DNA from: Paucimonas lemoignei
GTDB lineage: Bacteria > Pseudomonadota > Gammaproteobacteria > Pseudomonadales > Pseudomonadaceae
NCBI GenBank assembly: GCA_900475325.1
Contig: LS483371.1
Span: 3,720,001 to 3,784,000 of the forward strand
Reading direction: 5' to 3'
DNA: 64,000 nucleotides
A program made the position numbers and the translations under genes. Below the pieces are notes generated by a model that was given only the letters and a program-made list of their open reading frames with translations, was not told where the DNA came from and did not search any database. Positions 26,866 through 36,136 of this stretch are shown here, in pieces (position 1 is the first letter of the stretch; each line of letters begins with the position of its first letter).

Positions 26866-28764
26866 TCAAACCTTGAACTTACCCACCATGGTTTGCAGAT
26901 GCACACCCAGACGCGCCAGTTCCACGCTGGACGCGGCGGTTTCGTCGCTGGCGGCTGAGGTCTGTTCAGAGATGTCGCGTACGTTGAGTACGCTGCGGTT
27001 GATCTCTTCGGCCACGGCGCTCTGTTGCTCGGCAGCGGCGGCGATTTGCTGGTTCATCGACTCGATGGACGACACCGAACGGGTGATGCTTTCCAGTGAC
27101 GTCCCCGCGCGACGGGTCAGTTGCACGCTGCTGTCGGTCAATGCCCGGCTGTTTTCCAGGATGGTCGCGACCCGCTTGGTGCCGGTCTGCAGGCCGCTGA
27201 TCAGGCCTTCGATCTCTTCGGTGGAGGTCTGGGTGCGCTGGGCGAGGCTGCGCACTTCATCGGCCACCACGGCGAAACCACGCCCGGCTTCACCGGCACG
27301 CGCCGCTTCAATCGCCGCGTTGAGGGCCAGCAAGTTGGTCTGCTGGGCCACCGCCTTGATCACATCCAGGACGCTGCCGATCTTGTCGCTTTCGGTCTGC
27401 AGGTCGCTCATGGCTTCGGTGGAATGGCCCACCTCATCAGCCAGACGCTCGATCTGCTGCATCGCCTGAGTCACCACTTCATCGCCCTGCTTCGCTTCGC
27501 GGCTGGCGTTGATCGCAGCTTCGGAGGCGTCCTCGGCGTTGCGCGCGACCTCTTGCACCGTCGCCGTCATTTCGTTCATGGCCGTTGCCACCTGGTCGGT
27601 CTCGACCTTCTGGCTGTTGACCCCGGCGCTGGTCTGCTCGGTCACGGCAGACAATTGCTCGGCAGCACTGGCGATCTGCACCACGCCGTCGCGGATACCG
27701 CCGATCAACTCGCGCAGATTGACGGTCATGCGCTGCATGCTGGCTTGCAGCTGGCCCAGCTCATCGCGGCGAGTCACCACCACGTCCCGGCTCAGATCAC
27801 CGGCGGCGACGTACTCGGCAGTGCGCAGGGTTTGCATCAGAGGCCCGACGATCAGCCGGGTGATCACCCACGCCGCCAGGACACCGAACAGCAGCGCAGC
27901 AAGCGTGGCGCTGATCAGGAACAGGTTGGCCTCATTGACATCGTTGGTACGCAGCACGATCTGGTTGGCCGTCATCTGCTTGCTGGCATTGAGCAATCGG
28001 GTGACATCATCGGTGAGGGCAATCTGCACCTGCGCCGCCTTGTTCAGGCTATCGGTGAACTGGCCCACAGCGGTGCGGAACGCCACCAGCGACTGATCGA
28101 TGCCCTGGATCGCCTGGGGCGCAACCTGGTTGAGGTTTTTCAGGTTATTGCGCGCCGCGTCAATCGCCGCCAGTGCAGTTGGCAGGTATTCAGGCTTGGC
28201 GCTGTAGGTGTACGTCTGGGTCTGGGAGCGTGCCTGCTGGATCAGGCGTTGCTGAGTCGTCATCGCGCGGGCATCAGCGTCGGATTCGCGCGCCTGATCC
28301 TGGATTTTCTCCAGATCGAGGGTCATCGTCTCAACCTGGGAGTTGATGGCAGCGAGCGCCGCCTCACGGGCCTGGGTCGCTTGAACGAACTCATTGAAGT
28401 GCGTCTTGTAGATGGAAACCGCGCCGCTCACTTCGCCAATCAGCCCCAGGCTGGCGCCGGTGGTGAACAGGGTTTTCATCTTGTCCGTCTGGGCTTGCAG
28501 TTTGCCCAGCGTGGTGGTGACGGTGGCGGCGCGCTCCGTGTCCGGGTTGAGCATATAACTCAGGCGGGCGATCCGCAGGTCCCGGGCCTGCTCATTGAGC
28601 AGCGCAATTTCCGCAACCTTGTCGCCGCGCTCCCCCAGGGACTGCAAACCCGACCACCCGGTAAAGGCAATCAGGCAAGTCAATATCAGCACCAGGGCAA
28701 AACCCAGTGAAAGTTTCGCTTTGACACTGATATTGGCCAGTGTCGTGTTAACCGCTGTGAGCAT
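26866..28764 (-). CDS. Methyl-accepting chemotaxis protein with HBM-type periplasmic domain
   Basis: A 632-aa transmembrane chemoreceptor: TM1 at about 16-36, an all-helical periplasmic domain of about 245 residues, TM2 at about 285-308, HAMP, then a signalling domain with [20 protein letters not shown] and [16 protein letters not shown]. The long helical sensor fits the helical bimodular (HBM) class known from P. putida McpS (TCA-cycle acids). A location next to aromatic catabolism and porin genes suggests an organic-acid or aromatic ligand, but that is inference. The ATG at 28764 is chosen because upstream codons do not resemble a receptor N-terminus. Confidence 0.9.
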   Translation of the reverse strand: MLTAVNTTLANISVKAKLSLGFALVLILTCLIAFTGWSGLQSLGERGDKVAEIALLNEQARDLRIARLSYMLNPDTERAATVTTTLGKLQAQTDKMKTLFTTGASLGLIGEVSGAVSIYKTHFNEFVQATQAREAALAAINSQVETMTLDLEKIQDQARESDADARAMTTQQRLIQQARSQTQTYTYSAKPEYLPTALAAIDAARNNLKNLNQVAPQAIQGIDQSLVAFRTAVGQFTDSLNKAAQVQIALTDDVTRLLNASKQMTANQIVLRTNDVNEANLFLISATLAALLFGVLAAWVITRLIVGPLMQTLRTAEYVAAGDLSRDVVVTRRDELGQLQASMQRMTVNLRELIGGIRDGVVQIASAAEQLSAVTEQTSAGVNSQKVETDQVATAMNEMTATVQEVARNAEDASEAAINASREAKQGDEVVTQAMQQIERLADEVGHSTEAMSDLQTESDKIGSVLDVIKAVAQQTNLLALNAAIEAARAGEAGRGFAVVADEVRSLAQRTQTSTEEIEGLISGLQTGTKRVATILENSRALTDSSVQLTRRAGTSLESITRSVSSIESMNQQIAAAAEQQSAVAEEINRSVLNVRDISEQTSAASDETAASSVELARLGVHLQTMVGKFKV

Positions 28765-28859
28765 AAAGAACCGTCCCGAGTCATTAAAGGTATGAGGGCG
28801 GCCTTGCTCTCGTAGACGCATATCCATGCTGCGTGAAATCAAATTGACATCATCGTAAA

Positions 28860-28871
28860 GCAAACGTTTGC
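28860..28871. promoter_or_regulatory. GCAAACGTTTGC palindrome upstream of the HBM chemoreceptor
   Basis: A perfect 12-bp palindrome, extended on the right to GCAAACGTTTGCGT. It matches the PurR/LacI-type operator ACGCAAACGTTTGCGT at 14 of 16 positions. It lies 96-107 bp before the chemoreceptor start. No LacI-family gene is in the window, so the regulator is unknown. Confidence 0.4.
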
Positions 28872-28994
28872 GTGCCTGAAAAAAAAGCCAGCACAGAATG
28901 AGACCCGGTTGCTCCAGGCAACCGGCGCAGCGGCTTGATTTATGGGGCTTACCGGGACAGGACAGCCCGGCACAGTATTCATTGCAGAATGTTT

Positions 28995-29501
28995 CTAGAC
29001 CGACGCGACGACGCGTGCATGCAGATCCAGCGTAGTGCCGATCAGGCGGGCGAAGATTTCCAGCGTCTGGATCAGATCAGGGTCATCGAGCTTGGCAGGC
29101 AGCGGGTCAAGCCCGCACAGCGTGCCGAAAAAAGATCCGTCGCTGAGCATGATCGGCAGCGACAGGTAGCTCTCGAAACCATAGCGCTTGGGGAGCGGAT
29201 GGTCCTTGAATCGCGGGTCATCGCTGACGCAGGAAATCACCACGGCCGAGCGGTCCCTTCGTACCTCGTTGCAAATAGTCATTTCAATGGCCAGTTCATC
29301 ACCGGGGCCGACACCAAAATGGATCTCATCGTCCACCGCACAAGCGACCCAGCGCTTCTCCGTTACCTTGGCAATGGCCGCAAAACGCAAATGAGTCAGT
29401 CGCGTCATCAGCCGCAAAATATCCGAGGTCGACTCGATTTCGGCGATGGCCGCGATTTCTGCTGCAGTCAATTGGATGGGTGTCACGATATTTACACTCA
29501 T
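28995..29501 (-). CDS. GAF-domain protein
   Basis: A 168-aa protein made almost entirely of one GAF domain: [20 protein letters not shown], then [20 protein letters not shown], and [20 protein letters not shown] at about residue 115. GAF domains bind small ligands or tetrapyrroles. There is no output domain, so it may be a stand-alone sensor partner. It is transcribed toward the chemoreceptor, 230 bp away. Function unknown. Confidence 0.75.
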   Translation of the reverse strand: MSVNIVTPIQLTAAEIAAIAEIESTSDILRLMTRLTHLRFAAIAKVTEKRWVACAVDDEIHFGVGPGDELAIEMTICNEVRRDRSAVVISCVSDDPRFKDHPLPKRYGFESYLSLPIMLSDGSFFGTLCGLDPLPAKLDDPDLIQTLEIFARLIGTTLDLHARVVASV

Positions 29502-29786
29502 AAGGTCGATTTACTCTGATTCTGAGCGTCATATCACAGAATGTGCAGGCCAGCCCGCATCCTACGCTGAACGTCTTGGGCCACTCAACTGCCGTCCGCC
29601 GCTCCATTTGAACGCAGTGGGGCATTAATAAACCCAAGACCATACTCAGAACCTATCCAACCCACACTTTCTATATATTTTTAATTCCCGTCGTCTGGCA
29701 TTAGCCTCTGCGAACCGCTTCATCTGTTGCCAGATGGAGACGGCCAATAATTCTAAAAACAGCTGACGCAGCACATGGGAATAACA

Positions 29787-31034
29787 ATGAACACATCCCC
29801 CAACGCTTCAGGTTTTGGTTTCGTCCTGCTCGGATTGACAATGGCTATGCCGTCGATGGCCGAGGCTGACTTTTTCGAAGACAGCAAGGCTGAACTGGAA
29901 CTGCGCAACTACTACTTCAACAGCGACTTTCGCCAGGACAACGCCAGCCAGTCCAAGCGCGACGAGTGGGCGCAGGGTCTGATCCTCAGTTATCAATCAG
30001 GCTTCACCGAAGGCCAGGTGGGCTTTGGCGTCGACGCGCTGGGCCTGTTCGGCCTCAAGCTGGATTCCGGCCCTGATCGGCAAAGTACCGGGCTGCTTCC
30101 GGTAGGCGACGACAAGGCGCCAGACGATTACAGCCGCCTGGGCGCCACGGCCAAGGCGCGAATTTCCAAAAGCGTCCTCAAAGTCGGCACCCTCATCCCG
30201 AAACTGCCCACGGTCCTGCCCAGCGATGGGCGTCTCCTGCCGCAGACGTTCAGAGGCACGCAGCTGACGTCAACCGACATCGACAACCTGACCCTCGATG
30301 CCGGTCGGCTGACCAGCAACACCTTGCGCAACGTCAGTGGGCACGACGATATCGAAGTGGCCGGCAAGGGCATCCGGGGTGGCACCCCAAGCGATCAGTT
30401 CGACTTCGCCAGCGCCAGTTACAACTGGAGCAAAACCTTCATCACCAGTTATCACTACGGTGGTCTCGACAAAAACTACAAGCAGCACATCGTCAACCTG
30501 GTGCATACCTTGCCGATCGGCCAGGGCCAGTCAATCAAGACCGACCTGCGCTACGCCGACTCCCGCAAGGACGGCAATACCAACGTCGATAACCAGGCAC
30601 TGGGTGCGCGCTTCACTTATCGCATCGGCGGCCATTCATTTGGCGCTGCCTGGCAGAGCATGAAAGGCGAAACCGGCTTCCCGCACCTGGATGGCACCGA
30701 TTCGTTCCTGGTCAACTACGTGATGATTTCCGCTGACTTCGCCAGCCCCGAAGAAAAATCCTGGCAGGCGCGCTACGACTTCGATTTCGCCACCGTAGGC
30801 ATCCCCGGCCTGACGTTCATGACCCGTTACCTCAAGGGCGACAACTTCGAGCGCAGCCCGGGCGTTGAAGGCACCGAGTGGGAACGCAATACCGACATCC
30901 GCTATGCGTTCCAGAGCCAGGCGCTGAAAAACCTGGATGTGGCGTGGCGCAATGGCAGCTATCGGAGCAACGGCAGTGGCAACGACATCGACCAGAACCG
31001 CCTGATCGTCAGCTACACCCTGCCCCTGCTTTAA
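29787..31034 (+). CDS. OprD-family outer-membrane porin
   Basis: A 415-aa protein with a signal peptide (cleavage after SMAEA) and the typical OprD mature start DFFEDSKAELELRNYYFNSD, then alternating beta strands and the C-terminal LIVSYTLPLL ending in a hydrophobic residue. OprD porins admit carboxylates and basic amino acids. It precedes the exported lyase gene by 48 bp, probably in one transcript. A perfect TCTGGCA/TGCCAGA inverted repeat (29694-29700, 29728-29734) in its upstream region may be an operator. An in-frame ATG at 29775 is an alternative start. Confidence 0.9.
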   Translation: MNTSPNASGFGFVLLGLTMAMPSMAEADFFEDSKAELELRNYYFNSDFRQDNASQSKRDEWAQGLILSYQSGFTEGQVGFGVDALGLFGLKLDSGPDRQSTGLLPVGDDKAPDDYSRLGATAKARISKSVLKVGTLIPKLPTVLPSDGRLLPQTFRGTQLTSTDIDNLTLDAGRLTSNTLRNVSGHDDIEVAGKGIRGGTPSDQFDFASASYNWSKTFITSYHYGGLDKNYKQHIVNLVHTLPIGQGQSIKTDLRYADSRKDGNTNVDNQALGARFTYRIGGHSFGAAWQSMKGETGFPHLDGTDSFLVNYVMISADFASPEEKSWQARYDFDFATVGIPGLTFMTRYLKGDNFERSPGVEGTEWERNTDIRYAFQSQALKNLDVAWRNGSYRSNGSGNDIDQNRLIVSYTLPLL

Positions 31035-31082
31035 GCAGCTTGCACAACAACCTCCCGCTTGAAGCCGGGAATGGAGCCCTGA

Positions 31083-32681
31083 ATGAACCTCAAAAACAAC
31101 TTGCTGTACCTGGCGGTGGCCTGCGCCCTGAGCAACAGCCTGGTAGCAGTGGCGGCCAATACCGCCGAAGCCCCCTGCGCCACCACTGAACAATGCGCGG
31201 CCCAGGCAGCGAAGATCGGCGCGACGGTCGATAAATCCAGAAGCAAAGTCGACCAGACCGAAAGCCAGTTTTCCTGGCTGAACCGGATCAACAAAGCGTC
31301 CATCGTCATGCTTACCGAAGAAGGCATCGTCAAACCGCAAATGGGCAACAAGATCGCGGGCGGCGTGCGCTTTGCCATTGATCAGGCGGACAAACCAGAC
31401 GGCAAGAAGCCCACTGATGTGTTGCAACTGGAACAGATCATGACCGACAAGATCGGTCCGGAAGCCTCGTTGATTCACTCCGGTCGCAGCCGTCAGGACA
31501 TGCTTGCAACGTACCGCCTGGCCCGCCTGCGCTCACAGGTACTGGCCTACGCCGAGGCACTGAACTCGACTCGGCAACGGGTGCTGGAGCTGGCCGCGAA
31601 AAACGTCGACACACTGGTGCCCGCCTACACCAATGGCGTGCAGGCGATGCCCATCAGCTATGCCCATTATCTGCTGGCATTTGAAGCCGCGTTTGACCGC
31701 GACGGCCAGCGCATCCGCGAACTGTACAGCCGCCTCAACCTGAGCCCGATGGGCACGGCGGTACTGGCGAACTCGGCTTACCCGTTGAACCGCGAACGTC
31801 TTGCCAGCCTCTTGGGCTTTGACGGAGTGCGGGAAAACTCGCTGGATTCCAGCCAGGTATCCACCTATGACATCCCCATCGAAGCGGCCAATATTGCTTC
31901 GTCTTCAGCCATTCGGGTCGGGGCGCTGATTGGCGATATCCACACGCAATACCATCAGATCCGCCCATGGCTGTTGCTGGACGAAGGCTCGACCTACACC
32001 AGCAGTGCCATGCCGCAAAAACGTAATCCGGGCCTGCTGATGCGCGCCAGGGAAGCGTCCTCGGATGTGGTCGGCCTTGCCCAGGCAGTGACCCTGCGAG
32101 CGCATAACGTCACCACCGGCATGACCGATTACAAGTTCGCCTTCGATTCTCTCGGGCTGTTCGCTTCCACCAGTGAAATGTTCACCGGCATGAACAGCGT
32201 GCTGGACGCGTTGCAGGTCAACCCGCAACGGGCGCTTGAAGAGCTTGAGTCGGAGTGGACCACCTCCATGGAGCTTGCCGACACGCTGGAGCGCCAGCAC
32301 CAGGTGCCGTTCCGCATTGGCCACAGCTTTGCCTCGCTGATCGTCACCGAAGCCCGGGACAACGGCACCACCCCCAAGACCTTCCCGTATGCCGATGCGC
32401 AAAAGCTGTATGCCAAGGCGGCGGACAAATACAAATGGACGCCGAATACGCTGCCTCTGGACGAAGCCGCCTTCCGCGCAACGCTGTCGCCGCAAAACAT
32501 GGTCAAGACCCGCAAAGGCACCGGCGGCCCGCAACCAGAAGAAGTCCAGCGCATGCTCGGCGAAGCGCGTAAGGCGCTGGATGCTGACCAGAGCTGGCTG
32601 CGCGAACGCCGCCAGAAACTGACCAACGCCGAAGGCGAACTGGACAAGGCGTTCGAGAAGTTGCTGAGCGCGAAGGGCTGA
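31083..32681 (+). CDS. Exported argininosuccinate lyase-like protein (fumarase/aspartase superfamily)
   Basis: A 532-aa protein. Residues 1-25 (MNLKNNLLYLAVACALSNSL, then VAVAA) form a clear Sec signal. The rest matches the argininosuccinate-lyase branch: IHSGRSRQDMLATYRLARLR carries the substrate Arg/Ser/Arg cluster, and SSAMPQKRNPGLLMRARE near residue 310 is the superfamily signature. Argininosuccinate lyases are cytoplasmic and about 460 aa; this one has a signal peptide and a longer C-terminal tail. The reaction is presumably elimination of fumarate or a related acid from an N-substituted aspartate, in the periplasm; the substrate is unknown. The upstream porin could supply it. Confidence 0.8.
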   Translation: MNLKNNLLYLAVACALSNSLVAVAANTAEAPCATTEQCAAQAAKIGATVDKSRSKVDQTESQFSWLNRINKASIVMLTEEGIVKPQMGNKIAGGVRFAIDQADKPDGKKPTDVLQLEQIMTDKIGPEASLIHSGRSRQDMLATYRLARLRSQVLAYAEALNSTRQRVLELAAKNVDTLVPAYTNGVQAMPISYAHYLLAFEAAFDRDGQRIRELYSRLNLSPMGTAVLANSAYPLNRERLASLLGFDGVRENSLDSSQVSTYDIPIEAANIASSSAIRVGALIGDIHTQYHQIRPWLLLDEGSTYTSSAMPQKRNPGLLMRAREASSDVVGLAQAVTLRAHNVTTGMTDYKFAFDSLGLFASTSEMFTGMNSVLDALQVNPQRALEELESEWTTSMELADTLERQHQVPFRIGHSFASLIVTEARDNGTTPKTFPYADAQKLYAKAADKYKWTPNTLPLDEAAFRATLSPQNMVKTRKGTGGPQPEEVQRMLGEARKALDADQSWLRERRQKLTNAEGELDKAFEKLLSAKG

Positions 32682-33338
32682 GTCTTTCGCGCTTGAACTG
32701 ATGCGATCACTAGACCCTGCCAATACTCTGTTGGGGGAGCCGTAAAACCATGTTTATCCGGCAGCGGCGGCGAGGCTGATTCACCTTTGCGCCCTTACGG
32801 CGCCTCACTTTTGAACAGCCGGAATGCCGGCCCAGTCAAAAGTAAGCAAAACGCTCCCGCTCCTTTGTCCGGGTCTTCGCCAAGGCTCAGACTTCCCTCA
32901 CTCCGGCATTGCTCCGTGGGCCGCCGCAATGGGCCATCCATGGCCCGGTGCGGCTAACCCGGCATCCTTGCCGGGTTGCCCACTGCGCAATACCTGCGCT
33001 CGGCCGGCCACAAGTCGCAATTTGTGTCGCTCCTACGTTTTGCGCAAGCCTCGAGAATCAAAAGCAGGGTGAGTCAGGAAGACGTCATGCTGGAGAAATC
33101 TGCAAAGCAGATTTGCTTTGGCTTTTTTTGCCTCGATTTCACTGGCGACGCAGAATGCGCGTCGGGAGGCTGAGTGGAGGTGCCGTGGGGTGGGTCGCTC
33201 GGCATGGATGCCGAGCGAGCGCCGTTGGGCCATGGATGGCCCGTCGGCGCGTGCCCGCCCCACGGTGCCGGAGCGAAGGAACCGCCGCGAAGCGGGGGCC
33301 GTACGCCAGCGCAATGGTTTTGGTTACTTTTGCCAAAA

Positions 33339-34600
33339 TGTACGGACTGGACACATCGCTTACACGTGTGCGGACACATGCTTTACACATCCTCAACTGT
33401 AGTCCGGCTGATTGATGTCGATGGTTCGCAGCAAGTGATGACAGAAATAGATATTGAACAGGTCCTCACTGTCAGGGTTAGGTCTGATGGCAATCAGTTG
33501 CCCTACCAGGCCCTTGGCAATGCTGAAGTAGCGTTTCCTGAAGCGAAATCGGCTGTGGTAGACCTTGGCCAATACATCGTCAGGGCCATATTCGAATGGC
33601 GACAGCTTCTCTGGAAAGGTCCATGGGCTGGCCCTATAGCGACTCATCGGGACTTGATAACCCAGCGCTTCGTGAGGGCGCTGATGGTTATAAATTTCAC
33701 GCCATTGGTCGAAGGCCACCTGGGCTTCAGTGAGGGTACGAAAGTGGCGCCCATTGATAACCTCGGCCTTAAGTGAACGATGAAAACGCTCCAGCTTGCC
33801 GTTCGTTTGCGGATGTCGAGGGCGACTGAAGCTTACCCGGATGCCCAAGCGCACCAGCCAGATACTCAGTTCAGAGAGCTCTCCAGGATTACGCGGCGCG
33901 CCCCAAGGCGATCCATTATCCAGATTGAGTCGTGCAGGCAGGCCAAAGCGGCGGAAGATATCAGTCAGTCTTTGCTGGACAGTGCCTCTTTGTTCATTGG
34001 CACATGCCTCGATTGCCAGGTTGAACCGAGAGTGATCATCCAGCAACGTTAGCGGATGACAGCGGCCTTGTTGGATGGCGAAGTGCCCCTTGAAATCCAT
34101 CTGCCAAAGGTCATTAGGTGCCTCGTGCTCAAAACGCCTGCCTACTCCTTGACCCGGGTTTTCACGCGGCAGAATCAGTCCATTGCGATGCAGGATATTG
34201 GTGACGGTGCTGGGGGCAACACACTGGCTGAGCATGCTGCTTATCTTGCGTCCGCCCCAAGCGGGTTGTTCCTGCCGAAGCTTTACGACCTGCGCCTCCA
34301 AGGATGGCTGAGTCAGCTTAGGGCTAGAAATAGGTCGGCGGGAGTACTCCTCCAATCCCTGCAGCCCCTGCATCTCGTAACGCTTAAGCCATTTGTATGC
34401 TGTCGGCGCACTGATACCAAAGCGCCGACACAAATCCCTTTTGTTGCTGCCGGGTTGCAGCGCTAAGGCAATGAACTCTTTTTTCAGGCTCATGGCATCT
34501 CTCGTATTCCAAGGCATGATGGCTTCCCGGCGAAGTGGGTTCGCCAGAAAGTGTTAACCATGTCCCCGTACACGTGTAAGCGATGTGCCCGGTCCGTACA
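33339..34600 (-). mobile_element. IS481-family insertion sequence, complete
   Basis: A 1262-bp element with 50-bp imperfect terminal inverted repeats (33339-33388 and 34551-34600), identical at 44 of 50 positions and beginning TGTACGGAC. A 6-bp target duplication CCAAAA flanks it at 33333-33338 and 34601-34606. It carries one transposase gene. Removing the element and one CCAAAA restores continuity with the second copy of the host repeat, so the insertion point is certain. Confidence 0.93.
33393..34517 (-). CDS. IS481-family transposase
   Basis: A 374-aa transposase. An N-terminal helix-turn-helix (RDLCRRFGISAPTAYKWLKR) and linker are followed by the rve/DDE integrase core: first Asp in NDLWQMDFKGHF, second in LNLDNGSPW, Glu in NGKLERFHRSLKAE. 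The motif WREIYNHQRPHEALG closes the core. The frame is intact with GGGAAG ahead of the ATG, so the element may still be active. Confidence 0.95.
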   Translation of the reverse strand: MPWNTRDAMSLKKEFIALALQPGSNKRDLCRRFGISAPTAYKWLKRYEMQGLQGLEEYSRRPISSPKLTQPSLEAQVVKLRQEQPAWGGRKISSMLSQCVAPSTVTNILHRNGLILPRENPGQGVGRRFEHEAPNDLWQMDFKGHFAIQQGRCHPLTLLDDHSRFNLAIEACANEQRGTVQQRLTDIFRRFGLPARLNLDNGSPWGAPRNPGELSELSIWLVRLGIRVSFSRPRHPQTNGKLERFHRSLKAEVINGRHFRTLTEAQVAFDQWREIYNHQRPHEALGYQVPMSRYRASPWTFPEKLSPFEYGPDDVLAKVYHSRFRFRKRYFSIAKGLVGQLIAIRPNPDSEDLFNIYFCHHLLRTIDINQPDYS

Positions 34601-34801
34601 CCAAAACAAAAGTGACCCGGCCGTCAGGACGGAACCTGACTCAGCAGCACCAAAATGTAGTGTTTGCCATCAATCTAAAGGCGCGATGTTTTGATTTGTT
34701 GGGGCATCAGACGTACAAGAAGCTGCCCGAAGGCTGCGAATTGCGGTACATCAGGTATATCGCTTTCGCAGCCTTCGGCAGCTCCTACAGGGGCAAGACA
34801 C

Positions 34802-35998
34802 CTAACGCGCCAACTCTTGACGCAGCACCACCCGATCAACCGCCCCATGCCAGCGACAGATCGCGATGCAGGCCACGCAGTTACCCAGCACATTGGTCAG
34901 CGAGCGACACTTCATCAGCCGCTCCACCCCCAACAGCAGGCCGACACCTTCCAACGGTATGACCTGGAGGACGGTCAACGTGGCAATCAAGGTAAAGAAT
35001 GCCGAGCCCGCGACGCTGGTTGAACCCAGAGACGTCAACATGCAGACCAGCAATAGACTCGCCAACTGCAACCCCGACAGGTCCACCCCTGACAGATGCG
35101 CCATGAACATGATTGCCGTGGTCAGATAAATACTGGAGCCACTCAAGTTGAATGTATAACCGGTGGTCAATATCAGGTGCACCAACTTCCGGTCGCAACC
35201 CAGTTGTTCAAGTTTGCCCACCAACCCAGGTATGGCCGCCACGGAAGAGCCCGTAAACGCCACCAGTAGAAGTTCTTCTTTCACATACACCACAATACTT
35301 AGCAGCTCCTCGCCAACCAGCCGTGCAACACCTGCCAACACCACAAAAATAAACACTGCACAGGCCAGATAAATAACGGCCACGAACTTTATCAATGGCA
35401 TGACCGACACCATTCCATACTTGCCCACGGTAAATGCCATTGCACCGAAAGCTGCCACCGGGGCGAACTTCAGAACCACATGCAGCACCCTGAACAACAG
35501 TATTCGCGCCTGCTCCAGCCGAGGCTGCAAGCGTTGGCCAACGCCTTCGGACCTGCCGATCAGCACGCCACAGATCAACGCCAGCACCATGACCTGCAAG
35601 ACAAGGTTGTGAAATGCACCGCTGATCGTCGTCCACAGGGTTGCCAGTGATAGGTCCACAGCAGCGTGATGCACCAGCGACCGAGGATCCTGATCAACTT
35701 CAAAAAACAGCAAGGTCGTCATGCCCAACAACAGCGAAATAATCGACATCACTTGAAAATAGATGACGATCTTGCCCACCAGCCGCGAACGTTTTTCCTG
35801 CCGCTGAATGCCGGCAACGCCTGAACACACCAACACAAACATGATAAAGGGCATTAAAAGCCCGACCACTCTGATGAAGTAATCGCTTAGCGGGCGCATA
35901 GTGACTGCCAGTTCAGGGCGAACAAGCCCGAGCACAAACCCACACATAATGGCCAGCAGAATATGCAACGTTCCGTTGTTCAGCAGCTTGCTCGACAT
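34802..35998 (-). CDS. DAACS-family dicarboxylate/amino acid:cation symporter
   Basis: A 398-aa membrane protein of the DctA/GltP family. The hairpin-1 motif TGSSVAAIPGLVGKLEQLG and the TM7 region TTGYTFNLSGSSIYLTTAI are present. In DctA the latter reads PTGYSFNLDGT; here Pro and Asp are replaced by Thr and Ser, so substrate preference probably differs from succinate. It is divergent from a LysR gene, with 138 bp between the two starts, and both lie inside a pair of inverted 0.77-kb repeats. Its stop codon is 11 bp from the left repeat. Confidence 0.85.
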   Translation of the reverse strand: MSSKLLNNGTLHILLAIMCGFVLGLVRPELAVTMRPLSDYFIRVVGLLMPFIMFVLVCSGVAGIQRQEKRSRLVGKIVIYFQVMSIISLLLGMTTLLFFEVDQDPRSLVHHAAVDLSLATLWTTISGAFHNLVLQVMVLALICGVLIGRSEGVGQRLQPRLEQARILLFRVLHVVLKFAPVAAFGAMAFTVGKYGMVSVMPLIKFVAVIYLACAVFIFVVLAGVARLVGEELLSIVVYVKEELLLVAFTGSSVAAIPGLVGKLEQLGCDRKLVHLILTTGYTFNLSGSSIYLTTAIMFMAHLSGVDLSGLQLASLLLVCMLTSLGSTSVAGSAFFTLIATLTVLQVIPLEGVGLLLGVERLMKCRSLTNVLGNCVACIAICRWHGAVDRVVLRQELAR

Positions 35999-36136
35999 CA
36001 AAGCCCCGCTAGCACTTTTTTATTATTGCGACGTGGCGAACAAGGCCATCAGTCACCTGTATGATTGTCCCGCATCATAGTCTTAAACTTTCTGTTCTGA
36101 CCACGAATAATAAAGCCAGTCACAGGATAGGCCCAC

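Larger units (their letters stand above)
32748..34790. repeat. 0.77-kb chromosomal repeat, left copy, interrupted by IS481
   Basis: The left part 32748-33338 and, after the insertion sequence, 34607-34790 together make about 775 bp that match 37149-37919 in inverted orientation over their whole length with scattered changes. It is rich in internal palindromes (GGGCCATCCATGGCCC, CGGCATGGATGCCG, ATCTGCAAAGCAGAT). A 30-bp insertion near 32807-32836 distinguishes it from the right copy. Open frames on both strands, such as one starting MEVPWGGSLGMDAER, are conserved between copies but look like by-products of the repeat. Confidence 0.88.

Noticed and set aside
27121..28710. A 529-codon plus-strand frame opposite the HBM chemoreceptor
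   Set aside because: Antisense to a receptor with intact motifs; composition typical of a shadow frame.
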